DNA of 64,000 nt from Halobacteriovorax marinus. Lineage in GTDB: Bacteria; Bdellovibrionota; Bacteriovoracia; Bacteriovoracales; Bacteriovoracaceae. The translations under genes were made by a program, and so were the position numbers. The notes beneath the pieces are model-generated. The model did no database searches. It saw only the letters and a program-made list of their open reading frames with translations, and was not told the DNA's origin. Below, piece by piece: positions 37,011 through 45,336 of this stretch. Each line of letters begins with the position of its first letter. The first letter of the stretch is position 1. The stretch is from positions 496,001 through 560,000 of the forward strand of contig MAAO01000002.1 of the NCBI GenBank assembly GCA_002163155.1. The letters are read 5' to 3'.

Positions 37011-38606
37011 ATGAGAGTTGTCGATATAAATGAGATGAAAGAAATTGAAAAGCTCGCCATTGAAGAATTTGGCTTCAGTGAATCTCTCATTATTGAAAAT
37101 GTAGGTGTGCGTGGGGCTGACTTCATTGAAGAAATTATTCTTGAAGAGCTCGAATATTCTGGAGAAATTGTTGTTCTCGTTGGTAGTGGAAATAATGCCG
37201 CTGATGGTTTAGCGATCTCTAGGAACCTTGTGAATAAGGGACATAGAGTTAGGGCCTTTATCCTCTTTCCAGATGATGATAAGGCGACTGAAGAGCAGAG
37301 AAAACAAGTTCACTTAGCAAAGTCTTACGGTGTAAGAATTAATGAAGTAAAGAATATCAATCAAATACAAAGTTACTTTGAAGAGACGCAGGACAATTAT
37401 GTTGTCATTGATGCAGTTCTTGGAACTGGTTTCAAACTCCCACTCTCTCAGTATCTCTTTGAGCTTTTTAATTGTGTTAACAACGCTAGAAGTATGACTA
37501 TATCTATTGATATGCCTTCTGGGATTACTGCTGACGTTGGTGGGAAAAGTTCTGCAGCTATTGAAGCTGATTTTACTCTGGCGATTGGTCTACCAAAGAC
37601 AGGTCACTATATTGATGAAGGCGCCAGACATAGTGGACAAGTCCTAACGTTAGATGTGGGATTTCCAAAAACTATTTTAAACGGTGGAGATAAGGCGCTC
37701 TTAACTCCCGAAGTAATTAGTGGTGCTTTTGGAGAGAGGAATAAATTTGCTCACAAGAATACCTTTGGTCACACTCTTGTGCTTGGAGGATCTCCTGGTT
37801 TAACAGGAGCTTGTATTATGGCCTCTACGGGTGCTTTAAAGGTTGGTGCCGGTATCGTTACCGCTGCGACTTGGAAGAGTAGCTACTACGAATTAACTTC
37901 TAGAATTATGCCTGAAATTATGACCGGTCTTATTCCTTCTGAAGAAAAAGACATTGAAACAATTATTAGAGAATTGGATCGTTATGATGCTGTGGTTATT
38001 GGACCAGGTCTTGGTGTTAACGCAGAGTCTAGAAATATTGTGGTTGAGTTGCTCAACCACTTTGCCGGTCCGGTCATTGTTGATGCCGACGCTATTAAAG
38101 TCTTAAGTCTTGAAAAAGATGGTGATCTACTACATTCAAGAAAGTATCCAACGATCTTTACTCCCCACATGGGTGAGTTTGCCCAATTTACTGGTGCCAG
38201 TGTCGATGATATTTTGCAAAAACCCATTGATTACTTAAAAGAAGTTGTCGATCGCACAAATACTTGTTTCATCATGAAGGGTCCTTGTTCTTTTCTAGGC
38301 TTCCCAAATGGTGATGTGTTCATCAACTATTATCCAAACGATGGAATGGCCACAGGTGGCTCAGGAGATGTTCTCGCTGGTATTCTTGGTGGTCTTCTGG
38401 CACAAAACCCTCTGGATAGAAAACAGAGTGGAATGTTCTTAGATAAGAGCCACTTGTATCAAGCAATTTGTTTAGCAGTGGCCGCTCACACGCTTGCTGG
38501 AAAACATGCAGCAGAAAAACATGGCGTAAGAGCTATGACTGCTGGAACTATTGTTGATCACTTAAGCGCTGCTTTCAGTGAACTAAGTGAAGATGCTTTA
38601 ATTTAG
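37011..38606 (+). CDS. nnr: Bifunctional NAD(P)H-hydrate epimerase/dehydratase
   Basis: A 531-residue repair enzyme fusing NnrE and NnrD. The N-terminal epimerase half (about 1-220) has VLVGSGNNAADGLAISRNL, DAVLGTGF and SIDMPSGI. The ADP-forming dehydratase half (about 235-530) has LGGSPGLTGACIMA, VIGPGLG, TPHMGEFAQFTG, and the catalytic NDGMATGGSGDVLAG. It converts damaged NAD(P)HX back to NAD(P)H. The ATG at 37011 follows directly on pdxJ; an earlier in-frame ATG at 36981 inside pdxJ is unlikely. Confidence 0.95.
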   Translation: MRVVDINEMKEIEKLAIEEFGFSESLIIENVGVRGADFIEEIILEELEYSGEIVVLVGSGNNAADGLAISRNLVNKGHRVRAFILFPDDDKATEEQRKQVHLAKSYGVRINEVKNINQIQSYFEETQDNYVVIDAVLGTGFKLPLSQYLFELFNCVNNARSMTISIDMPSGITADVGGKSSAAIEADFTLAIGLPKTGHYIDEGARHSGQVLTLDVGFPKTILNGGDKALLTPEVISGAFGERNKFAHKNTFGHTLVLGGSPGLTGACIMASTGALKVGAGIVTAATWKSSYYELTSRIMPEIMTGLIPSEEKDIETIIRELDRYDAVVIGPGLGVNAESRNIVVELLNHFAGPVIVDADAIKVLSLEKDGDLLHSRKYPTIFTPHMGEFAQFTGASVDDILQKPIDYLKEVVDRTNTCFIMKGPCSFLGFPNGDVFINYYPNDGMATGGSGDVLAGILGGLLAQNPLDRKQSGMFLDKSHLYQAICLAVAAHTLAGKHAAEKHGVRAMTAGTIVDHLSAAFSELSEDALI

Positions 38607-38629
38607 AGTAGATATTTTGGAAATAAAAA

Positions 38630-39079
38630 ATGAAAGAAGTCCGGGTTTGGGAAAACGTCCACGAGAGTGATTTAGTAAAAGTTGTAAGCGAGCTTAAAGA
38701 CTCCTTACAAACTCCCTGCGTCGTACTTCTCTCTGGCCCAGTTGGTGCTGGAAAAACAACTCTAACAAAGAAGTTTATTGGGGGAGAAGATGAAGTCTGC
38801 TCTCCTACATACTCCATTATCAATGAGTCTAACGACTGTGCTCATGGGGACTTCTACCGTTTGGAATCAAGTGAAGAAGTCGTTCACTTAGAGCTTTCTC
38901 TCTACTTAGAAGATAAGAATTACTTCCTCATCGAGTGGGGAAAACCCTTTCTAAAAGAAATTCAAAGAAATATTGAGGAAGATTGGCAAGTTTTTGAACT
39001 TTTATTTGAAATTAACCCAAATCAATCTAACGATTCTAGCGTCTCTACGCGTAAATTAACCCTAACTGAGATTTTATAA
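38630..39079 (+). CDS. tsaE: tRNA threonylcarbamoyladenosine synthesis ATPase TsaE
   Basis: A 149-residue small P-loop ATPase needed with TsaB/TsaD for t6A37 in ANN-decoding tRNAs. Walker A is GPVGAGKTTLTKKF. VCSPTYSIINES, HGDFYRLES and YFLIEWGKP are all family hallmarks. Start codon lies 23 nt after nnr, and the frequent neighbour relation nnr-tsaE is seen in many genomes. Last gene of the operon. Confidence 0.95.
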   Translation: MKEVRVWENVHESDLVKVVSELKDSLQTPCVVLLSGPVGAGKTTLTKKFIGGEDEVCSPTYSIINESNDCAHGDFYRLESSEEVVHLELSLYLEDKNYFLIEWGKPFLKEIQRNIEEDWQVFELLFEINPNQSNDSSVSTRKLTLTEIL

Positions 39080-39491
39080 AAACAAGATTTCAGTATCTTA
39101 AGGGCCGTACGGGGCAAATATTTCCGACTAAAATACTTCGCTTTCCTATTATTTTCTCACAAGAAGAACTAAAGTTAAAAGTAAGTTCCCGAGAGAAACA
39201 GTCTAACTCTTTATTTTTATTAGAGCCAACAGTAAAGAAAACTCAAGTATTCCTAAATTTGCGAAATTAAAGAAAAAAAGGTGATTTTACGGCCTGAATT
39301 CGTATTGACTTAGGTGCCTCTAAGTTGTCATACTATCTTACGTAGATCGGATTAGTTAATTAATTCGGTTTATGGGGAGCACAGGACGCGACCCGAAATA
39401 GAGAGCACACCACAAGTAATATTAACTTGTATTATGCAACACTAGACCGAGCTATTTAGCTTTCAATTGGATTTTTTATGGAGGAAGACCA
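39080..39491. other. 412 bp regulatory interval upstream of the IscR-like gene
   Basis: No gene seen. After the tsaE end there is an 8 bp palindrome CCGTACGG (near 39108). A promoter candidate lies at 39305-39334, and a leader of about 150 nt runs to the ATG at 39492. The leader holds TTCGG/CCGAA pairing around a GC-richer segment (about 39365-39400), a nine-codon mini-ORF from ATG 39372 without an obvious ribosome site, and a small AGCT-ATTT-AGCT hairpin near 39450. Confidence 0.5.
39305..39334 (+). promoter_or_regulatory. Candidate promoter of the iscR-like/desulfurase pair, with dyad
   Basis: TTGACT (39305-39310) and CATACT (39329-39334) are 18 bp apart. The spacer contains an imperfect inverted repeat, TGACTTAG against CTAAGT-TG-TCA (39306-39330), which could be an operator for the Rrf2-type regulator it precedes. 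Confidence 0.45.
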
Positions 39492-40037
39492 ATGAGACTC
39501 ACTTCAAAAGGACGTTACGCAGTAAGAGCAATGCTTGACCTAACTACCCACTCAAATGGGAACCCAGTTAGACTTCAAGAGATCTCTCAAAGACAGAACA
39601 TTTCACTTCACTATTTAGAGCAACTTTTCAGAAAGCTTAGAAATGGGCAATCAGTTAAGTCTGTGAGAGGACCAGGTGGTGGTTATGTACTTGCTAGAAG
39701 TATGGACCAAATCACTATTAAGGATATCCTTGATTGCGTAGGTGAAAACATCAACCCAGCCAAAGACATTATTGGTTCTGAAGCTGAAACTTCTAATACA
39801 GTAGAGTTTCACCTGTCTAAGAACTACTTTCAAAATCTAGGGACGATTATGAGAGAGTACTTGTCAACGACATCTCTAGGTGATTTAATGCGCAAATCTA
39901 AAGAGATTGAAATTGAATTAAAGACGGAAGAAGCAGCAGCTGCTACTCAAACTGAAGTTGTTCAAGCAGCCCAAGTTGAAAGCACAATTGGACTAACTTC
40001 CGCAATTAGGAATCCAATTGGCGAGATTAATCAATAA
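39492..40037 (+). CDS. Rrf2/IscR-like transcription regulator lacking cluster cysteines
   Basis: A 181-residue winged-helix regulator: MRLTSKGRYAVRAMLDL start, recognition helix ISLHYLEQLFRKLRNG and wing VRGPGGGYVLARS are classical for IscR/Rrf2. However, the segment where IscR holds three cysteines for a [2Fe-2S] cluster reads INPAKDIIGSEAETSNTVEF, without cysteine; the only Cys is in ILDCVGEN. It may therefore sense something else or act without cofactor, as CymR-type members do. An Ala/Thr/Gln-rich tail of about 35 residues follows. The desulfurase gene overlaps its 3' end by 20 nt, so translation is coupled. A GGAGGAAGACC ribosome site precedes the ATG. Confidence 0.88.
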   Translation: MRLTSKGRYAVRAMLDLTTHSNGNPVRLQEISQRQNISLHYLEQLFRKLRNGQSVKSVRGPGGGYVLARSMDQITIKDILDCVGENINPAKDIIGSEAETSNTVEFHLSKNYFQNLGTIMREYLSTTSLGDLMRKSKEIEIELKTEEAAAATQTEVVQAAQVESTIGLTSAIRNPIGEINQ

Positions 40038-41184
40038 GAGATTTTATTTCGATTATAATGCAACATCCCCGTTGGCAAGCACAGTCGTAGACTGGCTTCC
40101 TAACGGGGATTTGCTATTTGCAAATCCTTCTTCCATCCATTCATCTGGGAAGAAAACCAAACGCTATATTAATGAATCTAGAAAGTTTCTCTTTGAAACA
40201 TTTGGATTAGACTTAAGTTATCGACTGTTCTTTCACTCAGGAGCTTCTGAGGGAATCAATACTCTTGTTAAAGGTTTAGCTCAAAATCACTATGCTAAAG
40301 GTGAGAAGATTAACTTTGTTCACGCTATGGTTGATCACAGCTGTGTCTTTAATTTAAGAGATGAGCTCGAGCTCTATGGGCATAAAGTGGTTACGTTCGA
40401 TGTTTGTGAATCGGGAGATTTTGATGAGGACCAACTCATCAAGACCATTAAAGATTTAAAAGGACCGACTCTTTTTAATTTCACTTGGGTGAATAATGAA
40501 ACTGGTGTCGTGTGGAATTTAAACTTTCTAGAAAGACTTAAAAAAGAAACAAATTGCTTCATCCATGTGGATGCTGTGCAGGCCATAGGAAAAATTCCTA
40601 AGTGGAATGAACTCTCTGAGTTCGCTGATGCTTATACTTTTTCTGGACATAAGTTTGGGGCCCTAAAGGGAATAGGCTTTTCTTTTGTAAAAGAGGATTA
40701 TCCTTTTTGTTCTATGGTTAGAGGCGGTGGTCAGCAAGATGGTATGCGTTCTGGAACAGAGAATACATACGGAATCTACTCTTTAAAACTTGCCCTAGAA
40801 GAACTAATGGCCCAGGAAAATTTCCATAAATTAGTTGAGGCCAAGTCTCATATAGAAAATGGGCTGGTAGAGCTTTTAGAAAATAAGGGACGAGTGATTG
40901 CAAGGAATGCAAATACTCGAAATGGAAATACTATCTATATGATTATTCCTGGCACTAAAGCGGACATTCTCATTACTGCTTTTGATCTCGCAAAGATGGA
41001 CGTGAGTTCAGGTTCAGCATGCTCTTCAGGCGCTGTTCTCCCTAGTAGAGTGCTTATGAGTATGGGTGTGAATGAGGAAGATGCTAAATCTGCCATACGA
41101 CTTTCTTTTTCTTACGACCTAAGTTTAGAAGATGCAAAGGAATACCTTCCTAAAATTTCAACCATCGTTGCAAGGTTTCTTTAG
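40018..41184 (+). CDS. Cysteine desulfurase (NifS/IscS family)
   Basis: A 388-residue PLP enzyme that takes sulfur from cysteine for Fe-S clusters and thiolation. Motifs: FDYNATSPL and FANPSSIHSSG at the start, HVDAVQAIGKI, PLP-lysine in SGHKFGALKGIGF, RSGTENT, and catalytic cysteine in VSSGSACSSG. The start is a TTG at 40018 inside the iscR-like gene, with GGA just upstream; no ATG is near the family start. No iscU, iscA or other isc/suf gene follows, so the scaffold proteins must be encoded elsewhere. Confidence 0.93.
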   Translation: MARLINKRFYFDYNATSPLASTVVDWLPNGDLLFANPSSIHSSGKKTKRYINESRKFLFETFGLDLSYRLFFHSGASEGINTLVKGLAQNHYAKGEKINFVHAMVDHSCVFNLRDELELYGHKVVTFDVCESGDFDEDQLIKTIKDLKGPTLFNFTWVNNETGVVWNLNFLERLKKETNCFIHVDAVQAIGKIPKWNELSEFADAYTFSGHKFGALKGIGFSFVKEDYPFCSMVRGGGQQDGMRSGTENTYGIYSLKLALEELMAQENFHKLVEAKSHIENGLVELLENKGRVIARNANTRNGNTIYMIIPGTKADILITAFDLAKMDVSSGSACSSGAVLPSRVLMSMGVNEEDAKSAIRLSFSYDLSLEDAKEYLPKISTIVARFL

Positions 41185-41237
41185 AAAACCACCTTCATTA
41201 AACCTCATAATCATGCTTGAATAGTACGTTTTCACTC

Positions 41238-41258
41238 TTGACATTTTTTTATGTCAAT
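41238..41258. promoter_or_regulatory. Inverted repeat upstream of the HU gene
   Basis: TTGACAT (41238-41244) and ATGTCAA form perfect 7 bp arms around six T or so. The left arm is also a perfect -35 hexamer TTGACA, with a weak -10-like TGTAGG 17 bp on. It may be a promoter with an embedded operator. Confidence 0.4.
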
Positions 41259-41382
41259 GCTGTAGGGGCATTGAGATAGAAAAAAATAAAAAAAGCAGTA
41301 AATAAAGGTGTCTCAAGCCTTGCCAAGTTAAATTATTTGCTTCAACATAATATGTAATCAACCCAACATCATGGAGGAATTT

Positions 41383-41661
41383 ATGAACAAGAAACAACTA
41401 TTAGAAGCAATTCTAAAGAACAAAGAACTTACAGGAATGACTAAGAAAGACGCTGAGCTTTTCCTTAACACTACTATTGATACAATCAAGAAAACTGTTA
41501 AAAAAGGTGAAGATGTTTCTCTTATCGGTTTTGGTTCTTTTTCTAAAGTTAGAAGAGCAGCTAGAGCAGGTGTAAATCCAGCAACTGGTGAGAAGATTAA
41601 AATTAAAGCAAAAAATCTTCCAAAGTTTAAGCCAGGTAAAGCTTGGAAAGATATGTTCTAA
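41383..41661 (+). CDS. HU-family DNA-binding protein
   Basis: A 92-residue histone-like protein: NKKQLLEAILKN start, the beta-arm core VSLIGFGSFSKVRRAARAGVNPATGEKIKI and KFKPGKAWKDMF end are typical of HU. It binds and bends DNA as a dimer in the nucleoid. The ATG at 41383 is preceded by GGAGGAATTT; the ATG at 41371 lies before that ribosome site and is not used. A strong terminator follows. Confidence 0.95.
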   Translation: MNKKQLLEAILKNKELTGMTKKDAELFLNTTIDTIKKTVKKGEDVSLIGFGSFSKVRRAARAGVNPATGEKIKIKAKNLPKFKPGKAWKDMF

Positions 41662-41690
41662 GATTGCTTTTGCAATTAAGAAAATCTAGA

Positions 41691-41713
41691 GGGATCTTTG
41701 TGATCCCTTTTTT
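41691..41713 (+). terminator. Rho-independent terminator after the HU gene
   Basis: GGGATC (41691-41696) and GATCCC (41702-41707) with a five-base loop, followed by six T. Confidence 0.92.
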
Positions 41714-41855
41714 ATAATTAGCTTTTGACTCGCCGCTTCCTTAAGTAAACATCTAGATTTACGTGACACCGTGAAATAAATTTGACTAGGAGGGTAAAAC
41801 TTTATAAAAAAACTCCACTACACAGACACACAACTCTTTTTAGGGGAGATTATCG

Positions 41856-42563
41856 ATGAAAAAGATTCTTTTTATAGCTTTCTTTATTATGGCATCTGTA
41901 TCCGCCAGAAATGTTAATCCAAGACATAAACTAACTATCACTATGAACAACTTCGTTCTACAAACGGTGGTCGGTCAGGCTGTACACGCTGAACTCATGT
42001 ATAGGTTTCCGCGTTTTAACTATGTCTATGGCTGTACGGTTGGAAATATTAGAAAGTACCCGTGTGCTTATAAGAAAGCTTTTAAAGTGAATAGAAGCAC
42101 TATTGTGATCCATCCAGATATGCACACAGCTTCTAATGAGTATCTCTCTTGGATTATGGTTCAGGCCATGACGAAAATGATTTATGAAAAGAAGTATCAA
42201 TTAACAAAGTATAGTCGACTTAGAGTTGTTGAAATTGAGCAAATGGTTTTTCTTACGGCACAACTTTTCTGGGAAGAGCTTAACCCACCAATAAGTAGAG
42301 ACCTAGATCTCTTTAACAGCCCAATGAATAGTATTGCTAGAAGATTAGATCTTTCGGTTTTTGCTTTCACAAGAATTTACGATGTAAATTTTGTTCTTCC
42401 ATTTTTAAATAAAGTGGCCACTAGGGCCAAGAGAAAGGATGGGATCACAAGATCAGCTTCTGATATCATAACTGGAGTGAACTATAGTAAAGAAGAAAAG
42501 AGAATTGCTAGAAATATTATTGATGATATTTACGGTGATTTATTGAGACTAGAAGGTTTTTAG
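41856..42563 (+). CDS. Secreted protein of unknown function, helical
   Basis: A 235-residue protein with a signal peptide (ILFIAFFIMASVSA). The mature part has two cysteines close together (YGCTVGNIRKYPCAYK), likely a disulfide. It then appears helical, with a EYLSWIMVQAMTKMIYEKKY segment and a basic stretch. No family recognised. It is flanked by the HU terminator and a convergent hairpin, so it is a single-gene unit. A clean AGGGGAGATTATCG ribosome site supports the start. Confidence 0.7.
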   Translation: MKKILFIAFFIMASVSARNVNPRHKLTITMNNFVLQTVVGQAVHAELMYRFPRFNYVYGCTVGNIRKYPCAYKKAFKVNRSTIVIHPDMHTASNEYLSWIMVQAMTKMIYEKKYQLTKYSRLRVVEIEQMVFLTAQLFWEELNPPISRDLDLFNSPMNSIARRLDLSVFAFTRIYDVNFVLPFLNKVATRAKRKDGITRSASDIITGVNYSKEEKRIARNIIDDIYGDLLRLEGF

Positions 42564-42577
42564 TCTCTCATATATTT

Positions 42578-42604
42578 AACAGGGATTTTAAATGAATCCC
42601 TGTT
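42578..42604. terminator. Convergent hairpin terminator
   Basis: AACAGGGATT (42578-42587) and AATCCCTGTT (42595-42604) form a perfect 10 bp stem between two convergent genes. There is no long T-run on either side. Confidence 0.7.
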
Positions 42605-42616
42605 CACATACTTTGC

Positions 42617-43678
42617 TTATACAGAAATATAAATCGTATCCCCATCAATTCTAATAGAATCTTCCTCTAGAAAAAGTTTTAAGATCATCATTGTTAAACT
42701 CTTTGCAGGGATTCCCGCAATTGAAGCCTTTTTAATTTCTAGCTTTAAAATATCTTCTTCTACCAGGTAATTTATGATTCCTCTTACTTTGAGTTTGAAG
42801 GTGAAGAGAATTTTTATTTTTGCTGTGACACTTACATTGTGGTTATTGATGCTGACTCTTAGGTTTTTTATATCCTTAAGATCAACAAGGGCCTTCGTAT
42901 TCTTTGGATTGTAACTCTTTAGTTTTTTAAGATTTTTAAATTCACTGAAACCATCTAGGTAAAAACTAGATTGATTAAAACAACCGGCGATAAAGTCTTC
43001 TTCTTTAAATCGACCTGTGATTCCATTCTTGCAGCGAACTTGTAAGATATTCACTTTGGTTTTTTGACCGTCTGAAGTGAATATTGTTTGTGCACTATCG
43101 AGAGAGATAAGCTCTGGGGTAATAGTAGTATTTAGATTTCTTGTTAAGAGATTCATTGAATCATTTATAAAGTGCACGCTAGGAGAGTGGATATTTCCAT
43201 TTTGGAGACAGACAATATCGATATCTGTGGTGGTATCTCCTTTAGGATCACAACTTCCTCTTAGAGATTCTGTCTCTAGGGTAGTTTTATCCATAAGAAT
43301 TCTTATTTTAGGTATTTCAAAAAAAGCTTCATCCTTATTGAGATTTAAATTTGCATTTTCAATTAAAAGCTCATCTAGGGTAACTAATGGGTTATCTGCC
43401 TCAAGTTGAGTTGTGTATGTGATGAGAGAAGTTTTGGCCTTAAAGACTTTGTCGATAATCTCAACTTGGCCTTCAATTAATCCTTCAACTCCGCCGGCTT
43501 CAAAAGTGTCCTTACCATATTTAATGTAGAGCTTCTGTGCTTCGAGTTTTCCTTGCACCAGACCATCAGTTTTCTGAGTTTCAACTGATAGGTTTTTGAT
43601 TTCGAAGATATCGCGAGCTGCAAATGAATTGAAGATGAAAATATTAAATGCCAATAAAGCTATAAGTGTCTTATTCAT
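42617..43678 (-). CDS. Secreted beta-rich protein, unknown function
   Basis: A 353-residue protein with a signal peptide (LIALLAFNIFIFNSFAA). The body is a series of alternating beta-like segments (SVETQKTDGLVQGKLEAQKL, then VEGLIEGQVEII), resembling lipid-transport or AsmA-like beta layers. That resemblance is weak. Four cysteines sit mid-protein (RGSCDPKGD, DIVCLQ, QVRCKN, IAGCFN). It is probably periplasmic or outer-membrane linked. It is preceded by its own short promoter region, 124 bp from the end of the lysR gene. Confidence 0.65.
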   Translation of the reverse strand: MNKTLIALLAFNIFIFNSFAARDIFEIKNLSVETQKTDGLVQGKLEAQKLYIKYGKDTFEAGGVEGLIEGQVEIIDKVFKAKTSLITYTTQLEADNPLVTLDELLIENANLNLNKDEAFFEIPKIRILMDKTTLETESLRGSCDPKGDTTTDIDIVCLQNGNIHSPSVHFINDSMNLLTRNLNTTITPELISLDSAQTIFTSDGQKTKVNILQVRCKNGITGRFKEEDFIAGCFNQSSFYLDGFSEFKNLKKLKSYNPKNTKALVDLKDIKNLRVSINNHNVSVTAKIKILFTFKLKVRGIINYLVEEDILKLEIKKASIAGIPAKSLTMMILKLFLEEDSIRIDGDTIYISV

Positions 43679-43802
43679 AAAACCTCCACAGCACTAATAG
43701 CAAAACTAGTGCCGCAATTTTTTTCGTGATATTAAACACTTATTTAATCAAATCTGTTTCACTTTTAGAACAAACTTGTTCTGACATTTCTGGTGAAGGC
43801 CT

Positions 43803-44705
43803 TTATTTATGCTTTTTCTTTATAAATGAAGAGATTTCAACGACTAATTTTTGAATAAGATCTGAATTTTCTTTGAATTTTGAATAAGAAATTGAAATTG
43901 AGTGCTCACTTCTTTTGAGTGGTATTGTGGATTTAATATTTATGGCAACTAAGTTCTTTTTAGAGACGTCATAACTTGCAACAAGACTTGGCAAAAGAGC
44001 GATTCCTATACCGTTTATTGCTAAGGCCTTAGCTGATTCTAAGCTTGAAGTTTCGTAAACCTTTCTATTTTCAATAAGTGATTTCAGATTCTGCTTAAAT
44101 TCTGAGCTTAAATTTTGAATGGCCTGTGGCATATATATAATCGGAGCAATAGCTAAATCAGAGTAATCAGCAATTTCACTATTTGTAGTTGTGTAGAATT
44201 TAAAATGATCATTGATTGATGATTTAGAAATAATGTTCTTAACTTTTTTAGGATCAACAGTTAGAGCTAAATCATAAACACCATTTTCTAGTTCCGATAA
44301 AATAGTATGACTTCTATTTGTAGATAGTTGAATATTAAGATTTGGGTACTTTTTTGAAATGTGTTTAATAAATTTGGGCCAAAAGTAAATAGCAAGACTA
44401 TCGTATGTTCCTATTCTGACTGTCGCATTCATAGGATCGTTCTTATTTAAGAGTAGACCTTCAACTTCATCTAGCTTGTAAAAGAGTTCTACACAATATT
44501 CAAAAAGCAACTTTCCCTCTTCACTTAAAATGACCCCTTTAGGTGTTCTTAGAAAAAGTTTTATCTGTATGCTTTCTTCCAATACTTTAATTGATTTTGT
44601 TAGTGAAGGTTGTGTGATGAATAGGGTGCGCGAAGCCTTATTAAAAGAACCAGCTTTCGCAATTTCATAGAAGTAATGTAGTTTTTCCAAATGTTCTTTC
44701 AGCAT
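43803..44705 (-). CDS. LysR-family transcription regulator
   Basis: A 300-residue LysR protein. The N-terminal winged helix has KLHYFYEIAKAGSFNKASRT and LFITQPSLTKSIKVLEESI. The effector domain (about 90-290) is a periplasmic-binding fold (VRIGTYDSLAIYFWP ... NGIGIALLPSLVASYD). It is divergent from the five-gene redox operon starting at 44815, the usual arrangement for a LysR activator and its target. A T-N11-A dyad lies right before its start codon. The effector is unknown. Confidence 0.92.
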   Translation of the reverse strand: MLKEHLEKLHYFYEIAKAGSFNKASRTLFITQPSLTKSIKVLEESIQIKLFLRTPKGVILSEEGKLLFEYCVELFYKLDEVEGLLLNKNDPMNATVRIGTYDSLAIYFWPKFIKHISKKYPNLNIQLSTNRSHTILSELENGVYDLALTVDPKKVKNIISKSSINDHFKFYTTTNSEIADYSDLAIAPIIYMPQAIQNLSSEFKQNLKSLIENRKVYETSSLESAKALAINGIGIALLPSLVASYDVSKKNLVAINIKSTIPLKRSEHSISISYSKFKENSDLIQKLVVEISSFIKKKHK

Positions 44706-44720
44706 ATAGCCTGAAGCTAT
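44706..44720. promoter_or_regulatory. LysR-type operator candidate (T-N11-A)
   Basis: ATAGC-CTGAA-GCTAT is a perfect 5 bp inverted repeat with T-N11-A spacing, touching the lysR start codon. It would suit autoregulation of lysR and activation of the divergent operon. Confidence 0.55.
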
Positions 44721-44775
44721 AGCTCATATAGAAGAAAGTCAATTTATTTATAGCTACTATTCAATTAAATTAAAC

Positions 44776-44795
44776 AAGCAAAAATATATTTGCTT
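44776..44795. promoter_or_regulatory. Second dyad before the redox operon
   Basis: AAGCAAA (44776-44782) and TTTGCTT (44789-44795) form perfect 7 bp arms around AATATA, 19 bp before the ATG of the YHS gene. It may be an operator or a leader hairpin close to the ribosome site. Confidence 0.4.
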
Positions 44796-44814
44796 AAACG
44801 TTGAAGGAGTATCT

Positions 44815-45312
44815 ATGAAGTCTATTTTATTAACCCTAGTCATGTCCTTTTTGACTATTTCTCACACTCAAGCATTTGATCAATTGGATCGAAATGTCGC
44901 GGAATACAATTTAAGTGATCGTGGAGTTGGGCTTATCAATTATAAAAATGGAAAGGCCTATGATCCAGTTTCGTATTTTGTTGAAGAAGGTTCTAGCGCA
45001 CTGGTAGGGAGTGACGAGTTTTCTCTCGTCTACGAAGAAGTTGAATACCTATTTTCAAGTGCAGTGAATATGAAATCATTTTTAACAGATACGGCCAGGT
45101 ATGAACCAACATTTGGTGGATGGTGTGCAAGAGCTATGGTCGCGGGTCAAAAAGTTCAAATTAATACTGAGCTATTCACTGTAGTAGGTAGGAGAGTATT
45201 CTTCTTCGTAAATAATAGAGCAAAGAGATTCTTTGATAGAAATTTAGAGAAAAATATCTTACTAGCAGATAAGAACTGGAAAGAAATTTCTGGTGAAGCT
45301 CCTAGAATTTAA
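44815..45312 (+). CDS. Secreted YHS-domain protein
   Basis: A 165-residue protein with a signal peptide (LTLVMSFLTISHTQA). The core KAYDPVSYFVEEGSSALVGS, then YLFSSAVNMKSFLTDTARYEPTFGGWCARAM, is the YHS family as found in periplasmic proteins of copper or redox gene sets, with the cysteine of GGWCA conserved. Metal binding is plausible but not proven. First gene of the five-gene operon under the divergent LysR regulator. Its ribosome site is GAAGGAGTATCT. Confidence 0.85.
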   Translation: MKSILLTLVMSFLTISHTQAFDQLDRNVAEYNLSDRGVGLINYKNGKAYDPVSYFVEEGSSALVGSDEFSLVYEEVEYLFSSAVNMKSFLTDTARYEPTFGGWCARAMVAGQKVQINTELFTVVGRRVFFFVNNRAKRFFDRNLEKNILLADKNWKEISGEAPRI

Positions 45313-45336
45313 TTATTAGTCTTTCTTGGAGAATAT

